From Lepus europaeus (lineage: Eukaryota > Chordata > Mammalia > Lagomorpha > Leporidae): 64,000 nucleotides of DNA. The position numbers and the translations under genes were made by a program. The stretch is taken from contig NC_084835.1 in the NCBI RefSeq assembly GCF_033115175.1, positions 56,606,948 through 56,670,947 of the forward strand. Reading direction: 5' to 3'. Numbering within the stretch: the stretch's first letter is position 1; every line of letters starts with the position of its first letter. Positions 42,267 to 53,710 of the stretch are shown here, piece after piece. The notes under the pieces are model-generated. The model ran no database searches. It had not been told where the DNA came from and worked only from the letters and a program-made list of their open reading frames with translations.

Positions 42267-43042
42267 AGAGAGATGGAAATGAAACTGGGGGAGGCAGGGA
42301 GGCAGGCAGCTGGGCAGCCAGAGGGCATGCTGGCACCTTCAGACTGCGGCCCTGACCTCGAGGGAACCACCTCGGGGTGGGCCGAGCACTGGACCAGCTT
42401 CAGAAACGGGCAGCTGGCCAGGAGCAGGGGCCGCATCTTCTGCCTCACAAGCCCGCCCATGCTGCTACTGATAGACAGCTTTAAGACCACCTCGTCCAGC
42501 TGCCTCGGCCTGGGCTCCTCTCTACTTCCGTCTGGCATTCTTCTGTCCCATGAGCAATAAAATGTCATGGGTTTAGCACTGTGGGAGAAAATCCAGGAAG
42601 AGTCATGGCCAGCCCGAGCAGGTGTACTGTTAACAACAGGCGGCCCCACGCAGTTCTGGGCGGTTTGAGTGTCACAGGAGCCTCTTTAGAAAGGCGACTG
42701 GATGTCCTTGAGGCTCTGTTTCAAGGCAAACAAGGGCAAGCCAGGGTTACAGCTGTCGGTCTGAGGTGCGTGGGAACACTGCCTATTGAAGCAATCATTC
42801 CTGTAGCCGCAGAAACTGAAGCCAGCTGTTAGGCCACACCTGCAGAGCTGACGCAGCACCTGGGCGACCTCACCTGGTGACAGCAGCACTGCCGAGGTGG
42901 ACCTGGATGCTCTGAGGGTCAGAGGCTGGTGTCTCTGAGGGCCATGGACTGCCTGCCCAGGTGTCCTACAGACCAAATGGTAACCGATGACTGATTTCTT
43001 TTAGCCTTCATAATAAATAATGTGAGTGCAAACAGAATGAGA

Positions 43043-43360
43043 GGGACCACCACTATGGCATAGCAGATAAAAGCTGCCTGTGGTGCTGGCATCCTATATG
43101 GGCGCTGGTTCAAGTCCTGGATGTTCCACTTCCAATCCAGCTCCCTGCTAATGTGCCTGGGAAAGCAGTGGAAGATGGCCCAAGTGCTTGGGCCCCTTGC
43201 ACTCCCACCATGTGGGAGACCAAGAAGAAGCTTCTGGCTCCAGGCTTAGGATTGGCCATTTGGGGAATGAATGAGCAGATGGGAGATTCTCCCTCTGCCT
43301 CTGCCTTTGCCTGTCTCTCTGTAACTCTGCCTTTCAAATAAATAAATCTTAAAAAGTAAA
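43043..43360 (+). mobile_element. CSINE
   Basis: GGGACCACCACTATGGCATA to TTTCAAATAAATAAATCTTA. Confidence 0.9.
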
Positions 43361-43395
43361 AAGAATAGGAGGAGAACATGGTTCTCATGGTCACT

Positions 43396-43742
43396 TTTTT
43401 TTTTTTTTTAAGAGATTTACTTATTTATTTGAAGGTCAGAGTTACACACAGAGAGAAGGAGAGGCAGAGAGAGAGAGAGAGAGAGAAAAGATCTTCCATC
43501 CGCTGGTTCACTCCCCAATTGGCTGCAACAGCCAGAGCTGAGCCAAACCGAAGCCAGGAGCCTGCTCTGGTTCTCTCACGTGGGTGCAGGGTTCCAAGGA
43601 CTCCAGCCATCCTCTACTGCTTTCCCAGGCTACAGCAGAAAGCTGGACGGGAAGTGGAGTAGCCGGGACTTGAACTGATGCCCATATGGGATGCCGGCAC
43701 TGAACGTAGCAGCCTTACCCACTGCACCACAGCACTGGCCCC
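43396..43742 (-). mobile_element. CSINE
   Basis: Poly-T, TTACTTATTTATTTGAAGG through CACCACAGCACTGGCCCC. Confidence 0.92.
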
Positions 43743-43935
43743 ATCCTGGCCACATTAACAAAAATGTTAGGATGTGGAACCGGTTCAGTTTCCACTTTAT
43801 CAGGGCCACCAACCATGTCTCTACAGACACTGAATCTTCAGTTGGACACTTCCCACTGTCCCACAAGGGGGTAGCTTCTGGCATTTTCCACCCAATCCGT
43901 GTGAAATGGGCAAGGAGGGGTCACATGACACCCAC

Positions 43936-44044
43936 CTGTCTCCCTGGAGACCTGCAGCCGCTGGCCGTTGCAGAAGGCGCCCCGGCCCCTCTGGCCCGTG
44001 TACAGCCGCTCCTCCGTGCAGTGGTAAATCACTCCAAATTCCAG
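43936..44044 (-). CDS. IMPA2: IMPA2 exon 5 (residues 128-163 plus part of 164)
   Basis: 109 bases between CCCCCCAG and GTGGGT. It reads LEFGVIYHCTEERLYTG, then GAFCNGQRLQVSRET, and its last base starts the codon for Asp164. The segment covers the central strands, including the GAFCNG turn conserved in inositol monophosphatases. Exon 6 lies 10.5 kb away across the longest fully visible intron. Confidence 0.97.
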
Positions 44045-44280
44045 CTGGGGGGTAAGGAGCAGGACAGAAAACAAACACAGATCACTCATCCCACATGAAA
44101 AATACAGAAAGTTAAAGGCAAGGGCCACTCCAGGTTCCAAGACTAGCGATTGTGACCATGGGACAGAGATAACCTTCCAGGAGGAATGGGAAAAAGTTAG
44201 AGTCTAGATTTCACACTAGACCTCGAAGTGGAAGCTGATTTTCTTTCTTACATACTAGTGTTTTCAAAATATATGAAGAT

Positions 44281-44607
44281 GGGGCCGGTGCTGTGGCGTA
44301 GAAGGCTAAGCCTCCAGCTGCGGTGCTGGCATCCCATATGGGCGCCAGTTCATATCCAGCTGCTCCTCTTTCCAATCCAGCTCTCTGCTTATTGGTCTGG
44401 GAAAGCCTTGGAGGATGGCCCAAGTGTTTGGACCCCTGCACCCACGTGGGAGACCCAGAAGAAGCTCCTACCTCCTAATCAGCCCAGCTCTGGCCATTGT
44501 GGCCATTTGGGAAGTGAACCAGTGGATGGAAGAACTTTCTCTCTGTCTCTCCCTCTCTGTGTCTATAACTCTACCTCTCAAATAAATAAATAAAATCTTT
44601 CAAAAAA
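44281..44607 (+). mobile_element. CSINE
   Basis: GGGGCCGGTGCTGTGGCGTA to AAATAAATAAATAAAATCTT. First of three in tandem. Confidence 0.93.
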
Positions 44608-44622
44608 TATATATGAAGTCTA

Positions 44623-44880
44623 GGGGCCAGTGTTGTGGTGCAGCGGGTTATGCCACCACTTGCAAGACTGGCTTCCCATACAAGAGCCAGTTTGAGTTCC
44701 AGCTGCTCCACTTTTCATCCAGTTCCCTGACAATGTGCCTGGGAAAACAGCAGAAGACAGCCCTAGTGCTTGGGCCTCTGCCACCCACATCAGAGACCCA
44801 GATAGAGTTCCAGGTTCCTGGCTTTGGCCTGGCCCAGCCCCAGCTGTTGCAGCCATTTGGGGAGCGAATCAGTGGGTAGA

Positions 44881-44918
<38 letters not shown>

Positions 44919-44955
44919 CTCTGCCTTTCAAGTAAGTAAGTAAATCTTGAAAAAA
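44623..44955 (+). mobile_element. CSINE
   Basis: GGGGCCAGTGTTGTGGTGC to AAGTAAGTAAGTAAATCTTG; second of the tandem group. Confidence 0.93.
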
Positions 44956-44995
44956 CATGAAGATTAATAAAACTATTTTAAAAATTCACATCATA

Positions 44996-45305
44996 GGGGC
45001 TGGCACTGTGGCACGGTGGGTAAAGCCGCTGCCTGCAGTGGTTCGAGTCCTGGCTGCTCCACTTCCAACCCAGTTTTCTACTAAGGCCTGAGAAAGCAGT
45101 ATAAGATGGCCCAAGTGCTTGGGTCCCTGCACCCACGTGGGAGACTAGGAAGAAGCTCCTGGCTCCTGGCTTCAGATTGGCGCAGCTCCGGCCGTTGTGG
45201 CCACTTGGGGAGTGAACCAGTGGATAGAGGACCTCTTTCTCTCTCTCTGCTTCTGCCTCTCTGTAACTCTGCCTTTTAAATAAATAAGTAAAATAAATCT
45301 TAAAA
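44996..45305 (+). mobile_element. CSINE
   Basis: GGGGCTGGCACTGTGGCACG to AAATAAATCTTAAAAAAT; third of the group. A stretch of the head after GCCTGCAGTG is deleted. Confidence 0.92.
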
Positions 45306-45418
45306 AATTCATACCATAATCAACCATTAGTAACCAAAAGTTACTGAAAAAGGTTATTTCTTTAGAAAGGGCTTATTTTTTTTTAAGCTGTGGAAAAAGG
45401 GCTACGTGAGGCTAATCC

Positions 45419-45763
45419 TTTGTTTGTTTGTTTTTTAAAAGATTTATTTATTTATTTGAAAGAGCTACAGAGAGGCAGAGGCAGAGGCAGAGAGAGAGGT
45501 CTTCTATCCATCGGTTCACTCCCCAATTGGCCGCAATGGCCGGAGCTATGCTGATCGGAAGCCAGGAGCCAGGGGCCAAGTGCAGCTTCCTGGTCTCCCA
45601 TGTGGATGCAGGGGCCCAAGCACTTAGGCCATCTTTTACTGCTTTCCCAGGCCATGGCAGAGAGCTGGATTAGAATTGGAGCAGCCAGGACTTGAACCGG
45701 TGCCCATATGGGATGCCGGCACTGCAGGCGGCAGTTTTACCTGCTATGCCACAGCGCCGGCCC
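45419..45763 (-). mobile_element. CSINE
   Basis: Exact target duplication TGAGGCTAATCC at 45407-45418 and 45764-45775. Confidence 0.95.
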
Positions 45764-46168
45764 TGAGGCTAATCCAACCCCCTAAGAAACCCTCCTGATT
45801 GCCCTGGAAGAGAAGAGGCTCCCCACAGAGGGCCTTGTCCCAAGCACTGATTGCAGTCTCTCCAGCACCCTCTGGGCACGAATCAGGGCCTCACAGTACG
45901 AACGGGCAGGAGGAAGAGGCTGCGTGGGACATGATACGGCCTCTGGCCCATGCACCTGCCTTTGCTGTTCCCCAGCCTGCTTCCAACCAGCCCAAGCTGA
46001 CAAGAGCAAATGTGCCCGCCTGGCGCGGAGTCAAGCATTCACCTCTCCGGGCAATGAACAGACCCGAGCCAATGACTTCCCAAAGCCTTGGCCGGCCCTG
46101 GGGTGAACTCAACCACTCTGCAGTGGACGTCCCACCCTCCAGAGAAGGGGCTTATTCCTGGAGAAGGC

Positions 46169-46184
46169 GGGGGGGGGGGGGGGG
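46169..46184. repeat. Poly-G run (16) in IMPA2 intron 4
   Basis: A homopolymer in a repeat-free intronic stretch. It could form a G-quadruplex; length is unreliable. Confidence 0.85.
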
Positions 46185-46989
46185 AGGAAGCAGGAGTCAC
46201 TGGGCTCACAATGACAGCCTGCAGCTTCCTAGCAACACTCAATCCCTCTTCCACAGCCCCGGCTTTACCAGGACCCCCAAACCCAGGCCCATCCCAGAAT
46301 GGTGCTGGGCTTACAAACACAGCAGGCTCACAAGCAGGTTCAGAACCTGGCCCCAGGCCCTCCTCTCCTTCCTGCTTACCTGGTGGTCATGGAGTCAGCC
46401 CCAAGGCCCCATACTGCCCAGTCCCAGGGACAACATTTAGTAGGGAAACAAGGGAATGACTAACTCCCTATGCAAATGCCGATGTGAACATTCTTGCCAG
46501 CACTTGGGGATGGGTGTAAATCGCTCTCAGCTTCCTCGCTGGGGAATCGGGGGCTGAGATGAACAAATGCTTTTCTGTTGGAGGCCGGGAGTCCCAACAC
46601 TGAAGCAACTGCAAAGAAATTAAGGCTCTTCCAGGCGGCACTGATTGAATAGATTAATAAGGGTGCAACCCCCAGCCCTGCCTCCCGTCAGGTCCTGTGA
46701 CAGCGCCTGGCTCAGGATGCCGCCTGGAATCCTGGAAGAGGCTCATTCTCCCAGGCACGGCCCAAGGGAGACACAGAGTTAATAGAAGAGCGGGATTAAA
46801 AAGGCTCTCCCAAAATAGGAGCTCTTCTTCTTTGTGAGGAGGTCACACGCTCTAGGGGTCAGCTGCAGCCGGACTCAGACCACTCGCTCGGAATGCCCCT
46901 CCCTCGACAGGCCGAGGAGCGAGTGCCTCCTTGCGTTCCCCAGTCCCAGTGAAGGCGCGTGGTGGGGAGTGGACGGGAACAGCTCGTAC

Positions 46990-47035
46990 CTCTTGGTGCA
47001 CGGCAAATCCAATGCTGACGGCCACAGTGGGGAAT
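46990..47035 (-). CDS. IMPA2: IMPA2 exon 4 (residues 112 part-127)
   Basis: A 46-base microexon-like coding segment between TCCTTGCAG and GTACGA. After one base that completes Arg112 it reads FPTVAVSIGFAVHQE. This is the beta-strand region right after the DPIDGT signature, and the VSIGF pattern is typical of the family. It is too short to be found by open-frame search alone; phase continuity with exons 3 and 5 fixes both borders. Confidence 0.96.
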
Positions 47036-48978
47036 CTGCAAGGAAACAGAAGGCTTAGCACTTGGAGCCCTCGTGGCTGTGTGGCAGCCTCCTGGGAGGC
47101 ACACAAGGACCTCTCTGTGCCCGGGCTGGGTTGATTTTTTTTTTTTAATCGACTTCCCACAATTTTACTCACTGCTTCCAAGACAAACAGACTTATCTGG
47201 CCACGTGGTGAGATAGCCAACTTCGAAAGAAAACAGCACTCTGAGGGTCATGGCAGACCGATGCGATTCAACAATGCCCATCTTGTGCCCAATTAGGAGT
47301 GAGTATAGCAGGTTCCTGGTTCTCAGGGACCTCAAGGCCAACAGAGACCTCCCGAAAGGCCAGTCCCAGGAGGGCAGTGGAGGGTCTCCGAGGCTGCAGT
47401 CTCCCCGTGGAGGCGGGCTCCACGTCCAGCCACAGTGGCACAGCCTTGTCCTACCGACTGCCGGGCTCCCAAGCAGCCAACGGCAGGGCGAGCCGCAGTG
47501 GTGGAGGCTTGGCTATTGTCAGTTTGCCTGTGGTTCTGTGTGGTGATGTTGTCACTGCTGCTCAATGTCTTCGGAATAATCTCTCCTTTATGTGAGAGCG
47601 ATTGGTGCTGTAAAAACAGGTGGCCGTGAGGCAAGGCCGGGTCTTAAGGACAGCACCGGTCACACACATGAGCAAACCCCGACTGCTAGGGCATGTGCAA
47701 ACACCCAGCTTCAGTCCTGTTGCTCCCCATGCGAACATGTGCCCCTGGTATGGCATTAGCCCCTACCCACTGCCGTTTCCACACCAATGGGCACCAGCAG
47801 GGATGGGCACTGGCTGAGCTCAGCTGCCAGAAGCTGTCAGATGGCTCAGCCTGTGACGTGTGCCACAGCGTGGCCCCACTGTTCTGACCGCCATGATCAG
47901 CTACGGGATCTGTTTTCCACCCAACACTCTCCACTGAGCTGCCCTCTGTGGCCCCAGAGGGTTCCAGAGAAAGGTACCTTGCAAAAGGGGTTCTGGAGTC
48001 CACAGGAGCCCCACAGATGGACACGTGGCCCTCCCCATGTGAGTGCTTTGCCTGTCACATGCCAGTCCCCAGCAATGGGATAATAAGGGGGACAGAAGTG
48101 ACGCTGCTCCACTCAAGACACCCTCAGTGGGGGGTCACACTTCAGTGGGACTGACACCCTGGTGACAGTGCTGCAGGTGCCGATGGCTCTGCCCCACTGC
48201 CTGAAAGGTCACGGCTGGGTCCTCCTCTAGAAGGTGGCCACGGTGCTGGGGTTACTACACACACTCTACAGATAAAGGAACCGCTGGAGGCCAGCATGCT
48301 GACACCAAGAGCGAGGGACCCACAACCTGACCTGGCTCCTGCTCGTCACTCAGCACAGGCCCTGGTGCAGCAGCACGGGCGTTGCCTGGGACCTGGGAGC
48401 TGCCCTGCCCTGGGGACAGGGACTTCCTGCAGGGGTGCCAGGCATGTTCAAGTGAGAGAACCACCTTCAGCTCCAGCAGCTGCTGGCTGTCAGGGAGCTT
48501 CCTCTGCTTTTGTGCCTGTCACCACCCCAGCTCAGCAGCCAAGTTCCCACCCGCTCCTGGGTGGTCCCCTCATCCTCCCTAAACCTCTTTTCTGGAACCC
48601 TGAGGTTTGCGTCCAGAGGGAAGCAGCTCTGAGTCTCACTGGCACTGCCGCTGCCTGCAGCCGCTGGTCAGCACAGGTGCATCTCCTAACCTCACCTATT
48701 TCCCCGGGGAGCGTTTCTTAAATTCAACCCACCACTTTAAGGGTAACAAACGATGGGTTTTAAACATGGGAAGGTTTCCTGACAGTCGCGGAGGCTCTCT
48801 CACAAATGGAAAACCTCATGTGAAAACTTTCATCAGGATCACGACAGGATTTTAACGAGACCACACACTTCTTGCGCGCTTCGGTGTGCACTACTGCCTC
48901 ACATACACTGCTGCAGGAAAGACAGAGTGCAGGAGGCCACGCAGCGCTCTGTAGGAGGGGCCCCCTGCTCCCGCTCAC
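47036..48978 (-). other. IMPA2: IMPA2 intron 3
   Basis: 1,943 bases with no CSINE; a short MIR-like trace occurs near 48240-48300. No additional exon recognised. Confidence 0.85.
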
Positions 48979-49083
48979 CTGTGCACGAAGTTGCAGGTGC
49001 CATCGATGGGGTCGATGATCCAGGTCGGGCTGGGGGTGAGCACGCACTTGGCCCCGGAGGCCGCAGCCTCCTCTGCAATGAAC
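48979..49083 (-). CDS. IMPA2: IMPA2 exon 3 (residues 77-112 part; first metal-binding motif)
   Basis: 105 bases between CACCGCAG and GTGAGC. It completes Arg77 with exon 2, then reads [10 protein letters not shown] and [14 protein letters not shown]. Glu81 in the AEE stretch, and Asp101 and Asp104 in DPIDGT, are the metal ligands of the inositol monophosphatase family; Thr106 follows in the same signature. The last two bases (AG) begin the codon for Arg112, finished in exon 4. A long open frame across this region in another phase is only a shadow. Confidence 0.97.
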
Positions 49084-49470
49084 CTGCGGTGGAAGAACTC
49101 GGTCTGAGCAAACACGCCAGGGCCACCGCCCACTGAGCCTGCACCTGCTTCCAGCTCCAGGAGAGAAGGAGGAGGCCGAGAGAAAACAATGCCTGGCAGG
49201 TCCTAGGGGCCAAACAGGGGCAGGGTCTCCGACAGGCCTCCTGTTTCTCCGCCGGCCTGGTGGGCTACTCACCTCAGGGACCGCAGTGCCCAAGGTTGGG
49301 AAACACTGCCAGGGTCTGGAGCAGGTAGAGGGTGCAAGGGGCACTGGGCAGCAGACCTCGGAGACAAAGCTAAACTCTGCTGTAACCTTAGTCTGGAGAG
49401 GGGCCGATGACATCAAAGTGTGGGGAGCGACAGATGACTTCTGTGACCTGAGGCCCCAGGTGTGGTGGAA

Positions 49471-49563
49471 TGAGGTGAAAAGGTCATATCAAGATGGCTG
49501 CTGAGGTGAAAAGTTCATGCCAAGATGGACACTGAGGTGAAAAGGTCATGCTAAGATGGCCGC
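49471..49563 (+). repeat. Three 31-base tandem repeats in LTR U3 region
   Basis: Units begin at 49471, 49502 and 49533, each of the form TGAGGTGAAAAGGTCATRYY followed by AAGATGGMYRC. They differ by a few bases. AAGATGG resembles a YY1 core and AGGTCA is a nuclear-receptor half-site; binding is inferred only. Confidence 0.9.
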
Positions 49564-49680
49564 TGACAACAGACACTGCCTGGCAACAGGCTGTGATTGG
49601 ATGGCTTTGGAAACTGCCCAGCAACAGGCTGTGATTGGTTGGGGCATAGACCGCCCCTTGATCGGATTGGCTGGTCTTGG

Positions 49681-49690
49681 CTATATAAGC
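49681..49690 (+). promoter_or_regulatory. LTR TATA box
   Basis: CTATATAAGC lies 25 bases before the AATAAA at 49706-49711 and downstream of inverted CCAAT boxes, the usual order in a retroviral LTR promoter. Transcription would run rightward, antisense to IMPA2. Confidence 0.6.
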
Positions 49691-50210
49691 TGTTGTACTA
49701 ACTCAAATAAACGAGTCTGCGGGCTGCTCGCCTCAAGTCTGCTTTTACCCGACTCCCGGAGTCTGTGTGGAGTCTGTGTGGTGACTCCGCGCCTCTTGCC
49801 CCCACCACACGCTGCTCCTCTCAGAAACGAACCCACTGCAACATTGTTGAGAAATCAACAGCTAAATGTCACTTGCAGCCAACATCTGCCCTGAACTGTA
49901 GACACAGGTGACAATGGCTGGATGGCAGCTGTGGCTCCCGCTTCCCCACAGATGCTTTCCCTATTCCTGATATCCAGCTTCCCTTCAGGATAAAGCAGGG
50001 GCAGGATGGGATGGCATGAAGAACAGAGCAGGATTATAAGGACACTGCTTGCTCACTCGCAACCTCTCTGGGTGCCCATGAAGCTCCCTGCTCATCCAAG
50101 AGGCCTCCTCCCTCGACTCAGGGTCACAGCCATCTGCTCCTGACCCGAGGCTCCTGTGCTCTCTGTAGTCGGCCCCCATCAGCCATCCACCCCAGCAGGA
50201 ACATGGACAA

Positions 50211-50528
50211 GGGGCTAGCACTGTAGCTTAGCAGGTTATGCTGCGCCCCCCCCCCCCCCCCCCCGTGTCACCAGCATCCCCTATAGGAGATGGTTCCTAT
50301 CCCAGCTGCTCCACATCCAATCTAGCTCCCTGCTAATTTTCCTTTGAAAGCAGCAGATGATAGCCCAAGTCGTTGGGTCCCTGGGAAGCTTCTGGCTCCT
50401 GGCTTCAGCCCAGCCCAGCCCTGCCCTGACCATTGCAGTCATTTAGGGAGTGAACCAGCAGATGGAAGAATGCTCTCTCTCTCTGAAACACTGCCTTTCA
50501 AATAAATAAATCTTAAATTTTAAAAAAA
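50211..50528 (+). mobile_element. CSINE
   Basis: GGGGCTAGCACTGTAGCTTAG, with a C19 expansion, to AAATAAATAAATCTTA. Confidence 0.9.
50246..50264. repeat. Poly-C run (19) inside a CSINE
   Basis: Expansion in the head of the CSINE at 50211-50528, where other copies read GCCACTGCCTG or similar. Confidence 0.85.
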
Positions 50529-50619
50529 GGAACCTGGTCAAGACAACAGCATCTCCAGGTGCACCTGTACTAAACGGGATTCCTGGCTTCTTCCACATGG
50601 CTCAGGTCCAAACCTCAGG

Positions 50620-50855
50620 GTCAGTGCTGTGGTGCAGTGGGTTAAAGCCTGGCTTGTGACACTGGCATCCCATGGTGGAGTGCCAGTTTGAGCTTCTAAT
50701 GCAGCTTCCTGGGAATGCAGCAGATGAAGGCCCAAGCGCTTTGGCCTGGATGATCCCAAGCTGTTGTGGCCATTTGGAGAGCGAACCAGCAGATGGAAGA
50801 TTTCTCTTTCTATCTTTTGAAGTGAAGAAAGAAAGAAATCTAAAATGAATACATA
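50620..50855 (+). mobile_element. CSINE, internally deleted
   Basis: GGGTCAGTGCTGTGGTGCAG; the middle is shortened; ends GAAATCTAAAATG. Confidence 0.82.
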
Positions 50856-52671
50856 AAGCCGCAGGACACTCCTAAGCCTTCCTCCGGCTGTCTTCCTCCC
50901 CAGCACACAGCGAGGGCGGCAAGCTGGCCGCTGCTCAAACCTGCAGAGCAGCCCTCAGGGCTGGAGATGAGCGGCTGCATGAGGCGCAGGGCAGTGCTCA
51001 GGGCACGGGCAGCACCCTCCCAAGTGTGCTGAGGGCAGGACCCTGGTGCGGGTTTGTCTGAGGCAAGCGCTGAGAACCTGCAGCCACGTCCACACCTGCA
51101 CTACAGGACGGCTGCATTTTCACCAACAAGGGACCAGGAGTGGAAAACAAGGTAAGCTGCTTGTGCCACGGCCGGCACCAGCTGCTGGGCTCCGAGGAGC
51201 CACCCACATCGGCCAGGCCACCACCCCCACCAGAGGCACTCCTGGATGCGTCTTTCCTCGGGCGAACCACGTGACCTGAGATTTGGCGTCGAGGTGCTCG
51301 TGCACAAGATGGGCAATCCGTCATTATAACGAGAGGCCTGACATGGAGACCTCCGTAACCGTCTGCCCACTGTTGAAGTTGAAATGAACTGAAATGAAGA
51401 ATTCAGTTCCCTTAGTCTCCCTGGCCACACTTCAAGGGCTCAGCCCTCTTCTCAGGGGGCTGGCAGTTACCATGTGGGCAGTACAGACAGGGCCCGCTTC
51501 TGCCAAGGGGCAGTACAGTCCTTGCATGTGTTTGGACATCCTGCCTCCATCTACACAGGACAGCCGTACCCTGTGACACCTGCAGCTGTCACCTTCCTTT
51601 CACAGGCTGCGAGATCCATGCTGTGAATGAGCAGTTGTGCCTGCCTCCTTCCCTGGGGGGGAACCCTTAGAGGGGCCCACCAGGCACTGGGATGTGAACA
51701 CTGGGATGAGGGGAGGCCTGAGGAATCATGGCGTGGAGAGCTCAGGCAGGCAGGGCTGGCCCCAGGAGCTCACAGCCTGCAGGCTCTGCACACATGCATT
51801 CCTGCAGGGCACCGCCTTCCTCCCGCCGTCCCTGTACTGTCTCTGCTCACGCGATCAGGCTCGCCAGCCAGAGTCCTGCTCAGGGGCTGGTCTTCCCCAG
51901 ACCAGTCCAGATGGAACAAACAGCAGGTGAAGGCACATGGGGCCAGAAGGGGGCAGCATGGATGCTGGACCACAGCAGCAAGGCAGGCGATGCATGGGGA
52001 CAAATTCTCCCAAGGTGACTCTGGTGAAGTGGCACCAGTTCTGCCACTTTTCTAAGCCAAAGATGCCAGGAACTCAACCTGCTTGCATGTGTTCTTCTGC
52101 AGCTGCACGATTTTCCTTCCCCGAAATGGCTTGCAATTCTGTTTTTAAAGAAAACGGTTCACACCCCAAAAACACACACGTATGAGGAGAGAGTGCCAAA
52201 GCCGAAATTGGGTGCAAGGTCACCGAGGCAGTGGACAAACACGACTGAAGTCGAGGGAAGGGAAGAGCCTCCCATACAAGGAAAAGTTCCCAGGAAACAG
52301 GAGGAACGTGGGGTTCCTTTCCTTCTTAAATCTGACTTCAAGGAGGAAATTGGAGAGTTGGCAAGGAAATGCTTGGGGCCTCTGCAAGGAGAAGGGAGTG
52401 CGTGTCAGCAGCCAGAAAGGCTGGTTCTAGCGCACAAGGCTCCCAGTTGCGGCCCAGCCAGGGGCTGCCCAGGATCCACAGCCCCATGTGGTGGAACGCT
52501 CTCTAAAGGTTCAGTGAGCAGTTTGTTTTCCCAGCAGCAACCATGATGTCCCCATTCAAGTTTCTATTCTGAATGACATTTTCCACGGCAAGTACTCAAG
52601 GGACTCCTTGCCCCCCACTGAACCCTGGACTTTTAAAACATTCATTTATTTGTTAAAAAATAGTTATTTTG

Positions 52672-52998
52672 GGGGCCGGTGCAGTGGGCTGGACCTCTGC
52701 CTGCAGCACCAGTATCCCATATGGGTGCCAGTTCGAGTCCTGGCTGCTCCCCTTCTGATCCAGCTCTCTGCTATGGCCTGGGAAAGCAGTAGAGGATGGC
52801 CCAAGTGCTTGGGCCCCTACACCATCCCATGGGGGACATGGAGGAAGCTCCTGGCTCCTGGCTTCAGATTAACCCAGCTCTAGCCATTGTGGCTATTTGG
52901 GAAGTGAACCAGCGGATGGAAGACCTTTCTGTCTCTCCCTCTCTCTCTGTCTGTAACTTTACCTCTCAAATACATAAATAAAATCTTTAAAAAACAAA
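52672..52998 (+). mobile_element. CSINE
   Basis: GGGGGCCGGTGCAGTGGG (head shortened) to AAATACATAAATAAAATCTT. Confidence 0.92.
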
Positions 52999-52999
52999 A

Positions 53000-53308
53000 A
53001 AATATTCATTTGAAAGGATTACAGAGTAGGGAGAGACCGAAAGACACATATACACAGAGAAGGAATCTTCCATCTGCTGATTCGCCCCTCAAATGGCTGC
53101 AGTGGCCAGATCTAGGCCAGGCTGAAGCCAGGAGCCTGCAACTCCATCTGGGTCTCCCATGTGTGTAGCAGGGACCCAATTACCTGGACCATCATCTGCT
53201 GCTTTCCCAGGTACATTAGCAGGGAGCTGAATAGGAAGTGGTGCAGCCAGGACTCATACTCATATGGGAAGCCAGCAGTGCAAGCGGCTGTGCCATAACA
53301 CTGGTCCC
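53000..53308 (-). mobile_element. CSINE
   Basis: AATATTCATTTGAAAGGATTAC through TGTGCCATAACACTGGTCC, opposed tail to tail with the previous copy. Confidence 0.9.
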
Positions 53309-53545
53309 TGGACTTTTGAGAGGCAGAAAAACACAGAGGTACAGGGAGGGAGAGAGGGAGAACCCATCCAGTGGTTCACTCTCCAAATACCTGCAGGAGG
53401 GCGCGGAAGCCAGGAACTCCATCCGGGCCTCCCATGTGGGTGGCAGGGACCCAACTAACTACCTGAGCAGACACCACTGCCTCCCAGAGTCTGCTTCACG
53501 AGGGTGCTGGAGTCAGGAATGCCCACCCTGAGCCCTAGGCATTTC
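53309..53545 (-). mobile_element. CSINE, old type
   Basis: TTTTGAGAGGCAGAAAAACAC through CACCCTGAGCCCTAGGCA. Confidence 0.75.
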
Positions 53546-53710
53546 TTAGTGGTTGATTATTCACGTCTTAGAGCTCCCCAACCCCAGCTCGCCCTTTCCC
53601 CACCCTTTGGCCGTTCTGCTCACTAGCCCACCTGCCCACCAGGAAGACAGAAGGCACTCAGGGCAGGGCCTGTGGAGGTTGATAGCAGCATGGACCGTAT
53701 TCAGCCTTTT

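Larger units (their letters stand above)
33441..43935 (-). other. IMPA2: IMPA2 intron 5
   Basis: 10,495 bases, filled mainly by CSINEs, one Tigger element, LINE relics and the possible antisense exon at 37976. Unique stretches at 33441-34009, 34887-35844, 38641-39173 (A-rich), 41179-41948 and 42267-43042 show no coding. Confidence 0.9.
44045..46989 (-). other. IMPA2: IMPA2 intron 4
   Basis: 2,945 bases. The left part holds four CSINEs. The right part (45776-46989) is free of recognised repeats except G16. Its 46460-46830 segment has an octamer ATGCAAAT and AT-rich TTAATAAG/GGGATTAAAAAG boxes that could be regulatory. Confidence 0.85.
49419..49809 (+). mobile_element. Solo LTR of a gammaretrovirus-like endogenous retrovirus
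   Basis: About 391 bases starting TGTGGGGAGC and ending CCCCCACCACA, with terminal TGTGG/CCACA inverted repeats. Inside are three tandem 31-base units (49471, 49502, 49533), two copies of GCAACAGGCTGTGATTGG (49583, 49621) containing inverted CCAAT boxes, a TATA box CTATATAAGC (49681) and AATAAA (49706). This U3-R-U5 order is that of a complete LTR. No gag, pol or env sequence flanks it, so it is a solo LTR. It lies in IMPA2 intron 2, antisense to the gene. The 3' end could instead be at 49843 (CTGCAACA); no clear target duplication was seen for either end. Confidence 0.75.

Noticed and set aside
45799-46440. 213-codon plus frame in IMPA2 intron 4
   Set aside because: Runs through poly-G and low-complexity Pro/Ser-rich sequence; no known protein features.
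48760-49416. 218-codon minus frame overlapping IMPA2 exon 3
   Set aside because: It is in a different phase from the true exon, whose borders and frame are fixed by splice sites and neighbouring exons.
49471-49563. Regular 31-base repeats considered as a CRISPR-like array
   Set aside because: The units are directly adjacent with no spacers, in a mammalian LTR.
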